NCBI RefSeq assembly: GCF_028453695.1
Contig: NC_135774.1
Location: 27,962,001 to 28,026,000 of the forward strand
Source: Augochlora pura
Lineage: Eukaryota; Arthropoda; Insecta; Hymenoptera; Halictidae
Direction: 5' to 3'
Length of the DNA stretch: 64,000 nucleotides
Shown here: positions 27,387 through 37,800 of the stretch, in pieces
How positions within the stretch are numbered: the stretch's first letter is position 1
Layout of the letters: every line of letters begins with the position of its first letter
Position numbers and translations under genes: made by a program
The notes under the pieces: model-generated
What the model saw: the letters and a program-made list of their open reading frames with translations, nothing else
Databases searched by the model: none
What the model was told of the DNA's origin: nothing

Positions 27387-28626
27387 CTTGGCAGGCCTGG
27401 CAACGTGCCACGTTCTCGAGCCGGAAAGCTCGCGCGCATCCAGCAGAGCAGCCCTGCAGACCCTGGGGCTCTTGCCCTTGGCCTCTCGCAGAGTCCGCCG
27501 CGATCGAAAATACTTTCTCCGGGGAAAGCTGATCGATTTTAAACGCGAGAGAGCGTTTTTTTTTAACTCCTCTCCGTCGCCGTGGAAAATTCTCTCCTAT
27601 GCGCACGACTCGAATAAAACACGTTTTACCGCTCCTCGAACAATTGATACTAATATTAGGGTATCCCATGATCTTCCCTTTTTTTGATGCTTTGACACCA
27701 ACGAAGCGTACTTTGAAAGAGCTCTGGAACGACTGAAACCGATGTCATAAACGGCTAAGAAATAAGCCTGCATATTTATATAAATACAGCCACTTGGAGT
27801 CATTCGTAGCGTAGCGCGGAAGAAACTTACGGGACAACCTAATAGAAAGACGCTGTTCGCGGCTGCGATCCGGCGCTGTAACACCGCGGTCGTTCGCCGG
27901 GAACACCGACAAAAATTCCGTGTACTGTCCTCCGACATGGTACAACGTAACCGTAGAGCGGCGAGTACGTCGGCTTTATGGTGCCCGTTAAATAAATCCA
28001 CAAAGTCGTGTCGCGGTTGACAAGCGGTCGATGAGTAGCGCCGCTTTAACGCGAGGACAGCCTCTCGCGAGGACGGCGGAATCGACTTCGGGCCAAGGCG
28101 TGTTACCATTGCCGTGGAAAGGCTCTAACGAGTAACCGCGAACGGTCGCGCACATAGTTGACAAGCCCGCAAATTGATAACCGGTTGGTGTTCGTCGTGA
28201 AAACGCGAGGCGGGCAGGTTCAACAACACCGTCGCCGTCGGCTGCCGTTTTCTCCTTCCTCCCTCTCCCTCCCTCCCTCCCCGTTTCTTCTTCCTCTTTC
28301 TTTATGATCGATGATCGGCGGCGGCTACGGGCGGCCAGGGGAGAGTTTCAGCAGGATATTTACCGTGGTTATAAACGTCCTCGTCTGGAGCGGCTCGCCC
28401 TACCGGCAGAAAATCCTTCCACCTTTTACCTCCGACCTTAACCTTCGCTTCGTTATTCAGCCGCCACCGGTGCTACACGGTTCCTTCGGCGTCGTCTTCT
28501 TTTTTTCCCCTCATTTCCTGTCTTCGCATTATCCTCCGCCGACCCCTCCGCCCTTCGTCGCTTCCTTTGTCATTAAGGGCTGGTCGCCGTCTAGAACCTT
28601 CTTCGCTCCTGGTTTTTCACGATGTT

Positions 28627-28800
28627 TCAACCCTTTAAGCTCGAGCGGCGACGCCGCTGAAATTGCTCCGTCACGTCCCGAGATCATTTTTATGCATGCG
28701 AAGTCTATGATTAAAGAATAACATTGTGTTATTAAATAGTGAAACTGTTGTTGTGAGTCGCAAGAATGAAAATATTTAGTAATTTATTTAGTAATTTAAA
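28627..28800 (+). mobile_element. TTAA MITE family 1, degraded copy
   Basis: Starts TCAACCCTTTAAGCTCGAGC, then shows the family's CCGTCACGTCC..GAGAT and GTGAGTCGCAAGAATG segments. The 3' inverted end is not recognisable. It lies about 800 bp upstream of the first hdc exon in the window. Confidence 0.55.
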
Positions 28801-29597
28801 AAATTCAAAGATTACCAAAGTTAAAGGTCTTTAGGTGAGAATATATTTTTTTAAGGGATGTGGAGTTGGTGCAAATTAATAATAAATTACGATGGTCGAT
28901 TTTAAAATGCCAGGAATGATTGGAGGATTTCTTTAAAAGTTGCAAGTTTCACCGCTGTGAATTTGATTATTTTTAACATTGCATTTTTTGTTAGAAAAAA
29001 TGAGATAACTTTTCCTATTTTTTTAAGATTTGAAATAAAACATGTAAGACCTTGGATTATCTTCAGATATGTTTTTACCACAGAAAAATTTAAAGAGTGA
29101 CCGCCTCTTAACCTCTTCGTCCAAAACCACCCCTTAAGAGCGCGTCGTTTCGGCCTTTCCGCGCAACGGTCCTCCGTATTTTCGATTCCCGGCGACCCGT
29201 TCGGCGACCCGCCTCGTAACTTCCACGGCACTTTGTCCTCCCGACTTCGTTTTACGTCCTACAGGGACATTTTCCCCTTTTGCCACTGATATCGCGACTT
29301 TATATCGCGGGGACCGTTCTACCCGGGGAACTCCGGATGGGCAATTTCGCGTTTAAACGATGGTTCGCCGACCTACCAGGGAACCGGAAGCGGGATTGCA
29401 GCATAGCCAAGGTCTATGCCCTCCGCGCGGCGCCGAAAAGCCGGTCGTTTAATTACCCGAGCCCAATTTAGGTCGGAACGAAAGGAGTCGCGGTTCTTTC
29501 GCGTTCGAGCTGCGCGCGTATACGCTCGTTCGTCGTCGAAATTGTTTTGTCAGTGTGGCCACGGAGACTCATTTGTACCCTTCCTTTATGCTTGCAG

Positions 29598-29786
29598 ATG
29601 GAAGACGAGGGCAACCACGGCAACGACGACACCAGATGCTTCATCCTGTCGACGCTGGCCGCGCTACAGTGGTCCAGAGTGTCCTGCGTGCTGTGCCGCG
29701 CGCCTATGCTCGTTTTTGACAGGTATCCGCTCGTCGACGGCACGTTCTTCCTGTCCCCGAGACAGCACTCGCCTGCCTGCGCCGAG
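29598..29786 (+). CDS. hdc: hdc internal coding exon (63 codons)
   Basis: The acceptor is a pyrimidine-rich tract ending in CTTGCAG just before 29598, and the donor is GAG|GTAAGT with GT at 29787-29788. The exon is exactly 63 codons, phase 0 on both sides. It encodes the acidic MEDEG start, the LSTLAALQWSRVSC helix region, the first CxxC pair and the PLVDGTFFLSP core. The open frame continues a little beyond each splice site, but those extensions do not look like the family. The upstream partner exon was not found in the window. Confidence 0.93.
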
Positions 29787-31588
29787 GTAAGTCCCACGAA
29801 TCATTCGCTTCTGGGGACCGTCTTCTCTCTCCCGTCTCTCTTGGTATGTCGCGCGCCTTGCGAGGCGACGTCAGATTTTATTTGGAACAGAAGCAAAAAG
29901 ATGACGACTCTAAATCTCTGATCGTTATTTCCACTGTCGTTATTTAAAAATAAAATTTGAGATGAAGCGGTTTCAAGTAATATTTTTGTATTGCCCTTTG
30001 CTGTCTATATTTATTTTATAATAATTCACAATTAATTTAAATCGTCTCATTCTGTTCTCAAGTAGCTCATTAATTCTCTGGATATTTATTTCTTCAGTAG
30101 ATTTCAATAGATTTTCATTAAACAAATTTTAAAGTCCAGTATAAATTAACCCTTTACACGCTAATGCACCACTAGAATTTTTCTACCGCGTCTAAAACAA
30201 TTTTTATACTAAGAAAGTAAGGATTAAATCAGGCATCCCCTAATTGCTATTGTACTGCACATTGTCTGCACCCTCTAATAATTCAGCTTATTAATTCGAA
30301 TATTTCTATTATTTATTTTCCAAGAATCTTAAAGAATTGAAGGCAGTTCGTATCAATTAATAAAAGATCGCATAAATGATCGTATAATCTAAATCGGTGT
30401 CGCTCCGGTGATTGTTCCAGGTGAAGGTCGAAGGTCGCACGCAGTTCCTGTCAGCGGTGTGCATGAGCTGCCTGGAAGGCAGCGGCGGCCAGCCGGTGCG
30501 TTGCCGTTGCTGCACCCAGCCGTGGGACGGCTCTAGCTTAGTCCTTGGAACGATGTACAGCTACGATATCTTCGCTGCCATGCCCTGTTGCACCGAGCGA
30601 CTCAAGGTGAGTGTGTGTCTCGGGTTTCCTATTTAGCCGGCGATCTTTCCGCTCGTGCGCCTAACACGCGTTGCGAAGTCCCGCGTCCGCACTTAGACGC
30701 CCGGCTATCGCGCTTCGTCACCCCCCTTTTTCCGTGACAGCGTTTAACCGGTGCCCGTTGCGATAACGTTCTCACCGTGTATCGAATACGATCCCGGAAC
30801 TAACGGCGAACTAATTAATCATCGGTACTGGACGCAGAATTAATGTTTTCATTAAGAGAGATCGTGTACAGGAGGGTGCTATAATCTTGGCTCCTCTTTT
30901 CTGGTCAATTTTATTTTATGCTGAAAACTTGAGGAAACTTTTGGCAATGGAAATTTTTGTGTGATATTGTAGAAATATGAAGAAGGTTTTGAGAATTTTT
31001 TGAGATTTTTTCAAGCAGACAGAATCTGAGAAATAAATTTAATTTTTAATTAATTTTCTTGGCAGAGCTTGCGAGCTAGAACCAGTTGAGGGTTCAAAGT
31101 TCACTTTAGAAAATTAAATTTGAATCGACTACTTAGTAAATATTCTTTTCATCATTTTGTCTACTTTCTAAGCAAGTTCGACACCAATAGTATTTTTTGA
31201 GGAATATGTAAACCTGCGAGAAAGAGGATCTACTTTTCAATCTAATCACTCGGCGAAACTCTCTATTATATCTTCTCTGTTATATTAACGATCATTTCGT
31301 CAAGATCGAGCCGAATACTGTCCTCCAGCCACCGGAATCAGTGAATCCGGAGGAAATGAGACTAACCTTGTCCCTACCCCGAGTAAAACGCAATCGTCCC
31401 GTTCTCTGTTCCAGTGCAACAGCTGCCAGAAGCCACTGATCTATCCACACCAGCGGCTGAACTTCTACTCGGACTACAGCCGCGTGTTCGCCTGTCCCCA
31501 TTGCCGAGCCGTGGACGCCCACTTCGTGAAGCCGCTCTCGGTCTGCTTCACCCGCGAGCAGGTCCAGCTGTACAGCCAGTGGCCGTAA
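29598..31588 (+). CDS. hdc: Headcase (HECA family) protein, C-terminal part, three exons
   Basis: Joining 29598-29786, 30421-30606 and 31415-31588 gives 182 codons plus TAA with every junction in phase 0. The product matches the C-terminal half of Headcase/HECA: a CxxC followed by FDRYPLVDGTFFLSP (residues 30-54), then VCMSCLEG (76-83), WDGSSLVLGTMYSYDI with a CC pair (98-120), and finally CNSCQKPLIY, FACPHC and HFVKPLS (126-166). Paired cysteines at 30/33, 77/80, 91/93/94, 119/120, 126/129 and 152/155 suggest zinc binding. In Drosophila, headcase acts in imaginal cells, in tracheal branching and as an adult-progenitor and growth regulator; its biochemistry is poorly defined. The N-terminal domain is absent from the window, so the model is 5' partial; the ATG at 29598 is internal, since HECA proteins also carry a Met-Glu-Asp at this point. 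Human HECA ends at about the same place, so the C-terminus looks complete. Family assignment is from remembered homologs, not a search. Confidence 0.93.
29787..30420 (+). other. hdc: hdc intron (634 bp)
   Basis: GTAAGT donor and TTCCAG acceptor. The interior is AT-rich and contains a partial TTAA element from 30146. Nothing else was recognised. Confidence 0.9.
30146..30230 (+). mobile_element. TTAA MITE family 1, 5' fragment in hdc intron
   Basis: Starts TTAACCCTTTACACGCTAAT, followed by the family's CACCACTAGAATTTTTCTACC and a segment like TATACTAAGAAAG. The right end is not found. Confidence 0.6.
30421..30606 (+). CDS. hdc: hdc internal coding exon (62 codons)
   Basis: The acceptor TTGTTCCAG ends at 30420 and the donor is CTCAAG|GTGAGT with GT at 30607-30608. 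The 62 codons begin VKVEGRTQFLSAVCMSC and end with the CC-TERLK segment, the most conserved block of the family (W-D-G-S ... L-G-T-M-Y-x-Y-D-I). Intron phase is 0 on both sides, matching the neighbouring exons. Confidence 0.94.
30607..31414 (+). other. hdc: hdc intron (808 bp)
   Basis: GTGAGT donor and TTCCAG acceptor. The first 200 bases are GC-rich and the middle is AT-rich. No repeat element or extra exon was recognised. Confidence 0.9.
31415..31588 (+). CDS. hdc: hdc terminal coding exon with TAA stop
   Basis: The acceptor CTCTGTTCCAG ends at 31414. The 57 codons begin CNSCQKPLIYPHQ, carry the second CxxC (ACPHC) and the HFVKPLSVCF block, and end QLYSQWP before TAA at 31586-31588. The base after the stop is C, a context often associated with leaky termination. 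The frame stays open for 33 more codons to a TAA at 31688-31690. Confidence 0.93.
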   Translation, partial: CNSCQKPLIYPHQRLNFYSDYSRVFACPHCRAVDAHFVKPLSVCFTREQVQLYSQWP

Positions 31589-31609
31589 CCATTAGGGAAC
31601 TTAGCTAAC

Positions 31610-31625
31610 CGGCGCCTAAGCGCCG
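31610..31625 (+). promoter_or_regulatory. GC hairpin just after the hdc stop, candidate readthrough element
   Basis: CGGCGC, a CTAA loop and GCGCCG form a perfect six-pair GC stem starting 21 nt after the TAA. Drosophila hdc translation reads through its first stop with help from downstream sequence that can fold. The position and strength fit that role here, but readthrough would add only 33 residues in this frame. Confidence 0.45.
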
Positions 31626-32191
31626 CAACCGACCCGTGTCCCCTCTTCTTCGACCCGCTGTTCTCCCTGCTACGGGCGACCTTGCTCTAAATACCCGCAG
31701 AAACGCAGTTTTCGTCGGACCGTTTTTTTTTTCTTTAATATCCTCTCTTCGGGGCACCACATCCGAGGAACTCATCATCAACCGTCATCGAGGAGAACAG
31801 GAAGGAAACGAGTCTCGCGGACCGCCGTGCCCCGGACGCGCGCGCGTTTCCCTCTCGCGAAGTATGACGTAGATCGCCGACCTTTCACCGCCAGGCACAC
31901 ATTAATCGCGCTGGTAATCAGACCAAAGTTATATTTTATAAGACGGTAGCTAAACAATGGCTGCCTTAGGTAGCTAAACGCTAGCTATCGTAGGTAGATA
32001 TACGTAGCTTCGATCACCTGAGCTGCGAGTTTTGTGCACCAATTATTGCCATTTAGAGCACTGGAAACTAATGGCTAACTAGAAAATGGTTATTTTGAAG
32101 AATGATTTTTGTTTCACGTAGAGAAATTTTCTTTCTCACTTGGTGCACCGACTAGGATAATTAAATCCGATCGCCCTCCCCTTTTTCATAA

Positions 32192-32287
32192 ATATTTGAG
32201 TCGATATTTGAGTTGACATTTAAATCAATATTTAAATCGACATTTCAGTTGATGTTTGAGTCGATATTTAAATCGATAATTAAAATG
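32192..32287 (+). repeat. 12-bp tandem repeat, 8 copies
   Basis: Units such as ATATTTGAGTCG, ACATTTAAATCA and ATATTTAAATCG alternate. It lies 600 bp after the hdc stop. Confidence 0.85.
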
Positions 32288-32721
32288 GATATTTTCAGTT
32301 GTTAAAGACGCTTTTTATTTTTCAATTAACGCTCATAGATTCGATAAACAATACAATCTCTGAGCAAGTAGTAACCCTTTGGTCTGATTAGCCAGCAACC
32401 AATCGTGAAGATCGGCGATCTACAAGCCGAGTTGATCCACGGAACATTCCTAAATCTAAAAAATTGTTGTGTTTCTTTACTAACCACCGACGAACGAAAG
32501 CATAGATTTCATTTCGTTTCGAGAATCCATCGATGATTCTCCAAAGATCGGTGAACGATCTAACGTCGAAAAAGTGATCGAGAGGGAAATCGCGTCGATC
32601 CCCGGGGCCACTCCGCGGCAGCGATAGGGTTTAAGACTTTTTTCTTTTCCGGCGTCGATCAGTAGAAGTTTATCCAATTGCGAACGCGGGGACGATGGAT
32701 CGATTCCAAAAAAGGGATATT

Positions 32722-32739
32722 GGGGGGGGGGGGGGGGGG
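32722..32739 (+). repeat. G18 homopolymer
   Basis: Eighteen consecutive G residues on the plus strand, then A2 and G4. Confidence 0.9.
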
Positions 32740-33063
32740 AAGGGGAAAACCAAGGCGCCGCGACGATCGTGGACGATCTAGGGCCCGCGGATTTGCATCG
32801 TCAGTATTATCGGTAAGGATCGGAATGAAAAAGAAAAAGTCCCAGGACTCTGTGTAAAAATTAACGCTGCGTCTCGCCTTTAAGTTTAGACGAAATTGAT
32901 TTAGGCGCGAGCGCGCTCGCGCGGCAATTGCTGTTCGTTTTATTAGGTGTGCAGGGGCTCGAGTGTAGCGACGATCGAGAGCCCGGATCCACACGTTCCA
33001 CTGGATCCTAGGTTTAGGCGTGTTCCTGTAAATTAGCCGACGGAAATTAGTGTATGGCATAAA

Positions 33064-33133
33064 AACGCGTTTCTTCTTCTTCTTTCTTTCTTTCTTTTCC
33101 TGTTTTCTTTCTGTTTTTTTTTTCTTTTTTTTT
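33064..33133 (-). repeat. (TTC/TTTC)n pyrimidine tract
   Basis: The other long pyrimidine tract downstream of hdc, T-rich towards its end. Confidence 0.88.
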
Positions 33134-33414
33134 TTGTAACCCGGTTAGAATGTAAGACGAAATTCGGCGGCGGTTTAGGTTTAAAAAAGTTTGGGATTAC
33201 GCAGGGTCCCCTAGCGTCCGGCGATCCGGCGACGACGAATCGCTTTTGAACAGAGTGTATCGCGACAGATCGCGAGCCAAATCGATCCCCGCGTTCCCTT
33301 ACACCCCTGGTGAATTAGATTTTTAGTCGCGTTATTGATACGTTGACACGTCTGCGAAAGAAACGGAGGAAACACGATGCGAACGGTTCGAGACGCGGAA
33401 TATTGGGTTGACAG

Positions 33415-33500
33415 ATTGAGAGAGGGATTTTGAGAGAGATAGCGAGATAGAGAGAGTGAGAGAGATAGAGTGATAGAGAGAAAGGAGGAGAGAGAGAGAA
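33415..33500 (+). repeat. (GA)n-rich purine tract
   Basis: Interrupted GA and GATA units downstream of hdc. Confidence 0.85.
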
Positions 33501-34072
33501 TGGATCGACTTCGGATCGATCCCGGCGTGTGCTTTCGACGAGGAACGATGGCAGGTTATGTCAGGCAGAAGAGAAAAAAATGGTGGAAAACGTAACGGAC
33601 AAAAAATGGTAGGAAAGGGCCACACATTGTAACGAAATGGGGGAAAGAGATATTGAACTATCGTTTGTTACTTAGATAATCGAGAACGTTGTTTTTTTTA
33701 CATTTTATTAGTTTATACGTTTACGGCGGCCATGTTGATTTTGTTTAAGGATCTACACGACTCATTCGATGGGTTTCACGTTGATCGGCCGGGCGCCCAG
33801 CGATTTTCCGTCTCGGAGGTGTACGGACACGCATACTATAATAACACGCACACATATACACACGCCAAGAGAACACGTACAAATAACAGGCATACACACA
33901 CACACCAAGCCAATGTATAATCTTCTTTTGTTCGAAACATAGCACGTTCGTTCGTTTTCGATCGTAACCCGACTGGTTTTTGTTGTTTCTTTTCATTCGA
34001 AATTCTTTACCCAACTCCCGAACCCCGTTCGTCGGGATTCCCGGGACCCCGGGACTCCCGTCCCTATCCAAA

Positions 34073-34199
34073 TTAACCCTTTGCACTCGGTGTCATTTGA
34101 ATTCTAAATAATAAATAATTTATTTCGACGTATTTTCTATTTATATTTTACGCAACTCATCGCATTTCATGCAACTTATTGCATTTTATGCAGATGAAA
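34073..34199 (-). mobile_element. TTAA MITE family 1, minus-strand fragment
   Basis: Begins TTAACCCTTTGCACTCGGTG, which matches the reversed 3' end of the family. The other end is missing, and the sequence abuts a second minus-strand copy. Confidence 0.55.
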
Positions 34200-34355
34200 T
34201 TAACCCTTGCAGTCGGTGACATTTTAACTCGAAATCCAAAATAATTCTTCAGTCTTACAGTGTATAATTAATAATTTGACGACGCGAACGTTAATTTGTT
34301 GGACGATTTAATTCTTAGCGGTGTTTAGAGTCGCCGCTCGAGCGCGAAGGGTTAA
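34200..34355 (-). mobile_element. TTAA MITE family 1, short minus-strand copy
   Basis: The left end TTAACCCTTGCAGTCGGTGA and the right end GCCGCTCGAGCGCGAAGGGT, followed by TAA, are the family's 3' and 5' ends in reverse. At 156 bp it is shorter than the roughly 240-bp copies, so it carries an internal deletion. Confidence 0.7.
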
Positions 34356-34520
34356 CCGAGGACAATCCCCGCCCTCGTCCCCTTTTTTACTATTTTCATT
34401 TTTCAGACACCGTGTGACACCCGAAATCTCTCTCGGAGGACTAGAAAGTCGCGGGCGTCCGTAGTAGCCAGTGTAAATACGTAATTTAGTGGGAGGGAGA
34501 ACCAAATGTGTTTGGTGATA

Positions 34521-34608
34521 GAACGAGAGAAAAAGAGAGAGTAAGAGAGGAAGAGAGAGAGAGTAAGAGAGAGAGAGAGAGAGAGTGGAGGAGAGAAAGA
34601 GAGAGCGA
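34521..34608 (+). repeat. (GA)n-rich purine tract
   Basis: An interrupted GA tract on the plus strand. Confidence 0.85.
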
Positions 34609-34962
34609 TGAGCAAGTGCGAGCAGAGAAGAAAAAATCTTCGTTTTTTTCTGGCGATGCTGGTCGTTGCTGTCCATCAATAGCGGCCGTCCCACAAACAG
34701 ACCGCCCACCGTTTCCCAAGGTAGTATAGTCGATCGTGTACCTTCTTTACGTTACTTCGATTTCAAAGTATACTTAATCCATTATACGCCGGGAAGTGTA
34801 TTTAGCAGATTTATATATATTGTCCCGTAGAGTTTTAGCGAGGATCTCCTTCGGAACGCGTCCGGCTCCCTCTCGACACCCGTCGCGAAACTCCTCGTAG
34901 GGCCCTGATGTGAACGCCCTATTTCGACGCTCCTGTGATCGGTGTACGCTATATCGCGTGCA

Positions 34963-35545
34963 TTAACCCCTTGCCGTACCATTTTCTTTACGATTACTAT
35001 GATTAGAATTTTTGCATAAAAGAATTCTATATTTATCGTGTGCTTAAATCTACTCGAATGTTTAAATATTGCTAACAAGACAATAAAATTGAATTTCTAC
35101 TTAAGGGAACAGATGAATATTGATATACCTAACAGCTTATTAACCCTTCGCACTCGAATGGTGACTCTGAGGCACCACAAAAATTCTTCCGTCACCTTCT
35201 AAAATAATTTTTACAGCAACGAAGACATTGTTCATTTCTAACAATTTTTCTAAAATTAGACATGGTTGCTGTAAAAATTATTTTGATTAATTATTATTCA
35301 AAATTATTTTTACAGCAACCGAGTTATAATTATTTAAATAATTATTAAATTTATATGTTATATATTATTAATTAAAATAATTATATATTAATTATATTTT
35401 ATAAAATGCACTTAGTCGCTTGAAATGAAAATACTGTACACCAGAAAAATGATATCAGTTTTACAATTAAAATAGCATCGGCTGCAAAGGGTTAATAGAA
35501 ATCTCTATCACAAGTCCGACTCATTAAATTACGGCAAAGGGTTAA
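34963..35545. mobile_element. TTAA MITE family 2, interrupted by a family 1 insertion
   Basis: The left end is TTAACCCCTTGCCGTACCAT and the right end reads TTAACCCTTTGCCGTAATTT in reverse complement. A family 1 element occupies 35140-35495. Without it, the host would be about 230 bp. Confidence 0.75.
35140..35495 (+). mobile_element. TTAA MITE family 1, nested copy
   Basis: Runs from TTAACCCTTCGCACTCGAAT, followed by GGTGACTCTGAGGCACCAC, to GGCTGCAAAGGGTTAA. At 356 bp it is longer than its relatives and has extra AT-rich sequence in the middle. It sits inside the family 2 element, with TTAA at both borders. Confidence 0.8.
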
Positions 35546-36146
35546 AGCGGAAATGTCGCAACGCGTCGGCGTTGAAATAATTCTTCGGGAAGATTGAAAA
35601 TGGATTCTGGCACGATCTCATCGCGGGTTTAGGGATTCTATCGCTTAGGCGAGCGCGTTACCTGTACGATACCGTGAAAACTGTTAGGCTTAAGTAAGAG
35701 GATCGGAGAGGATACCCAGAAATTTTATGCCGCGTTAACGAGCCACGTCGTTCGCGATAGACGTCCTCTAATTACCGGCCCGCTCTACGCACACGGCAAT
35801 TTGCAAAATTTCGTGGTCCGCCGATCGCGTGCAATTAATGCAGGTGGAAACACGGAACGGTCATAATTAAGGCGGGAGAGAGCGCCGTTCGACCGTAGTG
35901 AAGAAGAACGTGTATCGAGAAGCAGAACGTGTCTCGAGCGAGGCGAAGACACCTGCCTCCTTAAACTTGTCACTCGGCCGGTTGACAGCCGCGTTCCACG
36001 CGATGTTTTCACCGAAACGATCGCGTCTGCCCCGACGATTCCGAACGATAATTACGAAAATTGCCGGAATTGCAGAACCGGCGCGTCCCGCGTACGTCCG
36101 AGGGAGCCGGGCCACGCGGCGCTTCGCGACAGTCGAGCGATCCAAT

Positions 36147-36682
36147 TTAACCCTTTGCCGTACCATTTTCTTCACAGTTACAAAAATTGATACTTTCTCT
36201 ATTGCAATAATTTCTTGGAAAATGAAAAATAATTTCTTTGAAATGAAAAAATATTTATGACATTTGTATCATTTACTTCAACGATTAAATACCGATGACA
36301 AGGCGACAGAATTTTATTTCGATTTAAAAGAACGGAACAACATTTATATTAGGGAGTCGCATAAGTTCCTTCCTTTATTTAAATGCGAAATCAGTAGACG
36401 ATATTTTATATTTATATATATATATATCGTTTTACTATATTATCTTCTTTCATCTCTCAGAAAGCCTAATTAAGCCCTTTTTCTAGAGTCAATGGTCAAC
36501 GATTTTTAGTCGAAAAAATTTTAGTTCGAAAAATTTTTAGTCGAGGGTGTACGAGAGACGCGTGTTTATGAATCTAGGGTTAACACGGAAGGAACTTATA
36601 GGACACCTTCATACTTAACAAGATGTTAATAGAAATCTTTGTGACGAGAGTCAGACTCGTCGAAATACGGCAAAGGGGTTAA
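36147..36682. mobile_element. TTAA MITE family 2, copy with intact insertion site
   Basis: The left end TTAACCCTTTGCCGTACCAT matches the copy at 34963. The right end is ATACGGCAAAGGGGTTAA. The stretch around 36610-36660 aligns to the flanks of the nested element in the other copy, with an uninterrupted TTAA at 36626-36629. Confidence 0.75.
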
Positions 36683-37094
36683 TCTACGAGCGAGTGAATT
36701 AGATCGGGTGCGCGAGAGAGAAGGGGCGGAGCGTGTCCGCGCGAGTGTTGCGAGTGTGCCAGCGTGCGCGAGAATGCGGAGCGACAAAGGAGGATCATTA
36801 AAAAGGGAAAAATACAACAAAAAAAAAAAGATGAGGAAGAAGAAAATTGTAGAAGAAAGAGACGAGGGGAGTGAAAGAGAGAGAGGAGAATCGAAGGGGG
36901 TAGTAGTACAGAGTGTAGAGACGTCCGCGTGTTGGGACCCTTCTTCGATAGCCAAACCGGCGACGAGCCGAGAGAGAGAGAGAGTGCGTTTATATATGAA
37001 AAGCTTAACCAATCCGATTCGAAGGCCGCGCGAAAGAAGACCGCGTTTCCAATTTCGTTCGCCGTTTTTCCTCTAGCACGGATCCATACGGACT

Positions 37095-37800
37095 ATACGA
37101 TCTCGCGATAGCATAGGAGAGAGAGACGCGAGGAGGAAAGAGGATCTCGTTGCATTTTTCTCAGAGTGCCAAATAGAGAAACGAGGTATCGAAAAGAGAA
37201 GAGAGAGAGAGTGCGAAAGAGAGCGAGAGAGAGAAAGAGAGAAGAAGAGGGTTGATTGGTATTTCGGTTCCGTTTTGCGTTTCCGTGACTTCCTCCCTTT
37301 TCACCCGAATTAGTCCGAGACACCCTTAGCTCAGCGACGATAATGGGCGGAGAGGGAGACTAAGTCACGTGTGTAGAGAGAGAGAGAGAAAGAGTGAGAG
37401 AGAGGAGAGGTTTCGAGAAACGAAGAGGCTCTCGATTAATTTTTCGATTGCTCGCGCGCCGCGGTCGGCCGCGCGCGTAACTTTTTGTACTCCCTACCGT
37501 TTTCAATTTTTCACCGCGTGGTTTGTGGAAAAAAAAACAGAGAGAAAAAGCAAAAAATAGAGGAGAGCAAGGGAGGTGGGAGGAGGGAGAGAGAGAGAAA
37601 GAGAGGGGAGGATAGGGTGCCGCGCGAGCGACAGACATTTAATCGATTCTCATCATCGGCCCTTTTTCAGTTCCTATCGCAGGATTCGATGACGCAGGAA
37701 CCCCTCGCAGACAGGGTGCGGGAGAAGAAGCAAGACAAAGAGAGAAAGAGTGAGAGAGATAGTGAAGAAAGAGAGAAGGAGAGAGTTCCTTTCGCAAGAG
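37095..37800 (+). repeat. Cluster of (GA)n-rich purine tracts
   Basis: At least five separate GA tracts within 700 bp, all on the plus strand (about 37105, 37200, 37375, 37585 and 37740). Confidence 0.85.

Larger units (their letters stand above)
23372..29597. other. Noncoding, upstream flank of the hdc exons
   Basis: Probable intron leading to the acceptor at 29597. It contains (GA)n at 27358-27383, a (CG)n-like tract at 26441-26461 and TTAA elements at 26694-26913 and 28627-28800. The 224-codon open frame at 27013-27687 runs through the GA tract and resembles no family I know. Confidence 0.6.

Noticed and set aside
27013..27687. 224-codon open frame, the longest in the window
   Set aside because: It crosses a (GA)n tract (RERERERE), shows no recognisable domain and has no supporting splice structure. 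GC-rich DNA gives long frames by chance.
29547..29597. Starting the hdc exon at the upstream ATG at 29547
   Set aside because: The intervening residues correspond to a pyrimidine tract and CAG acceptor, and do not match the protein family.
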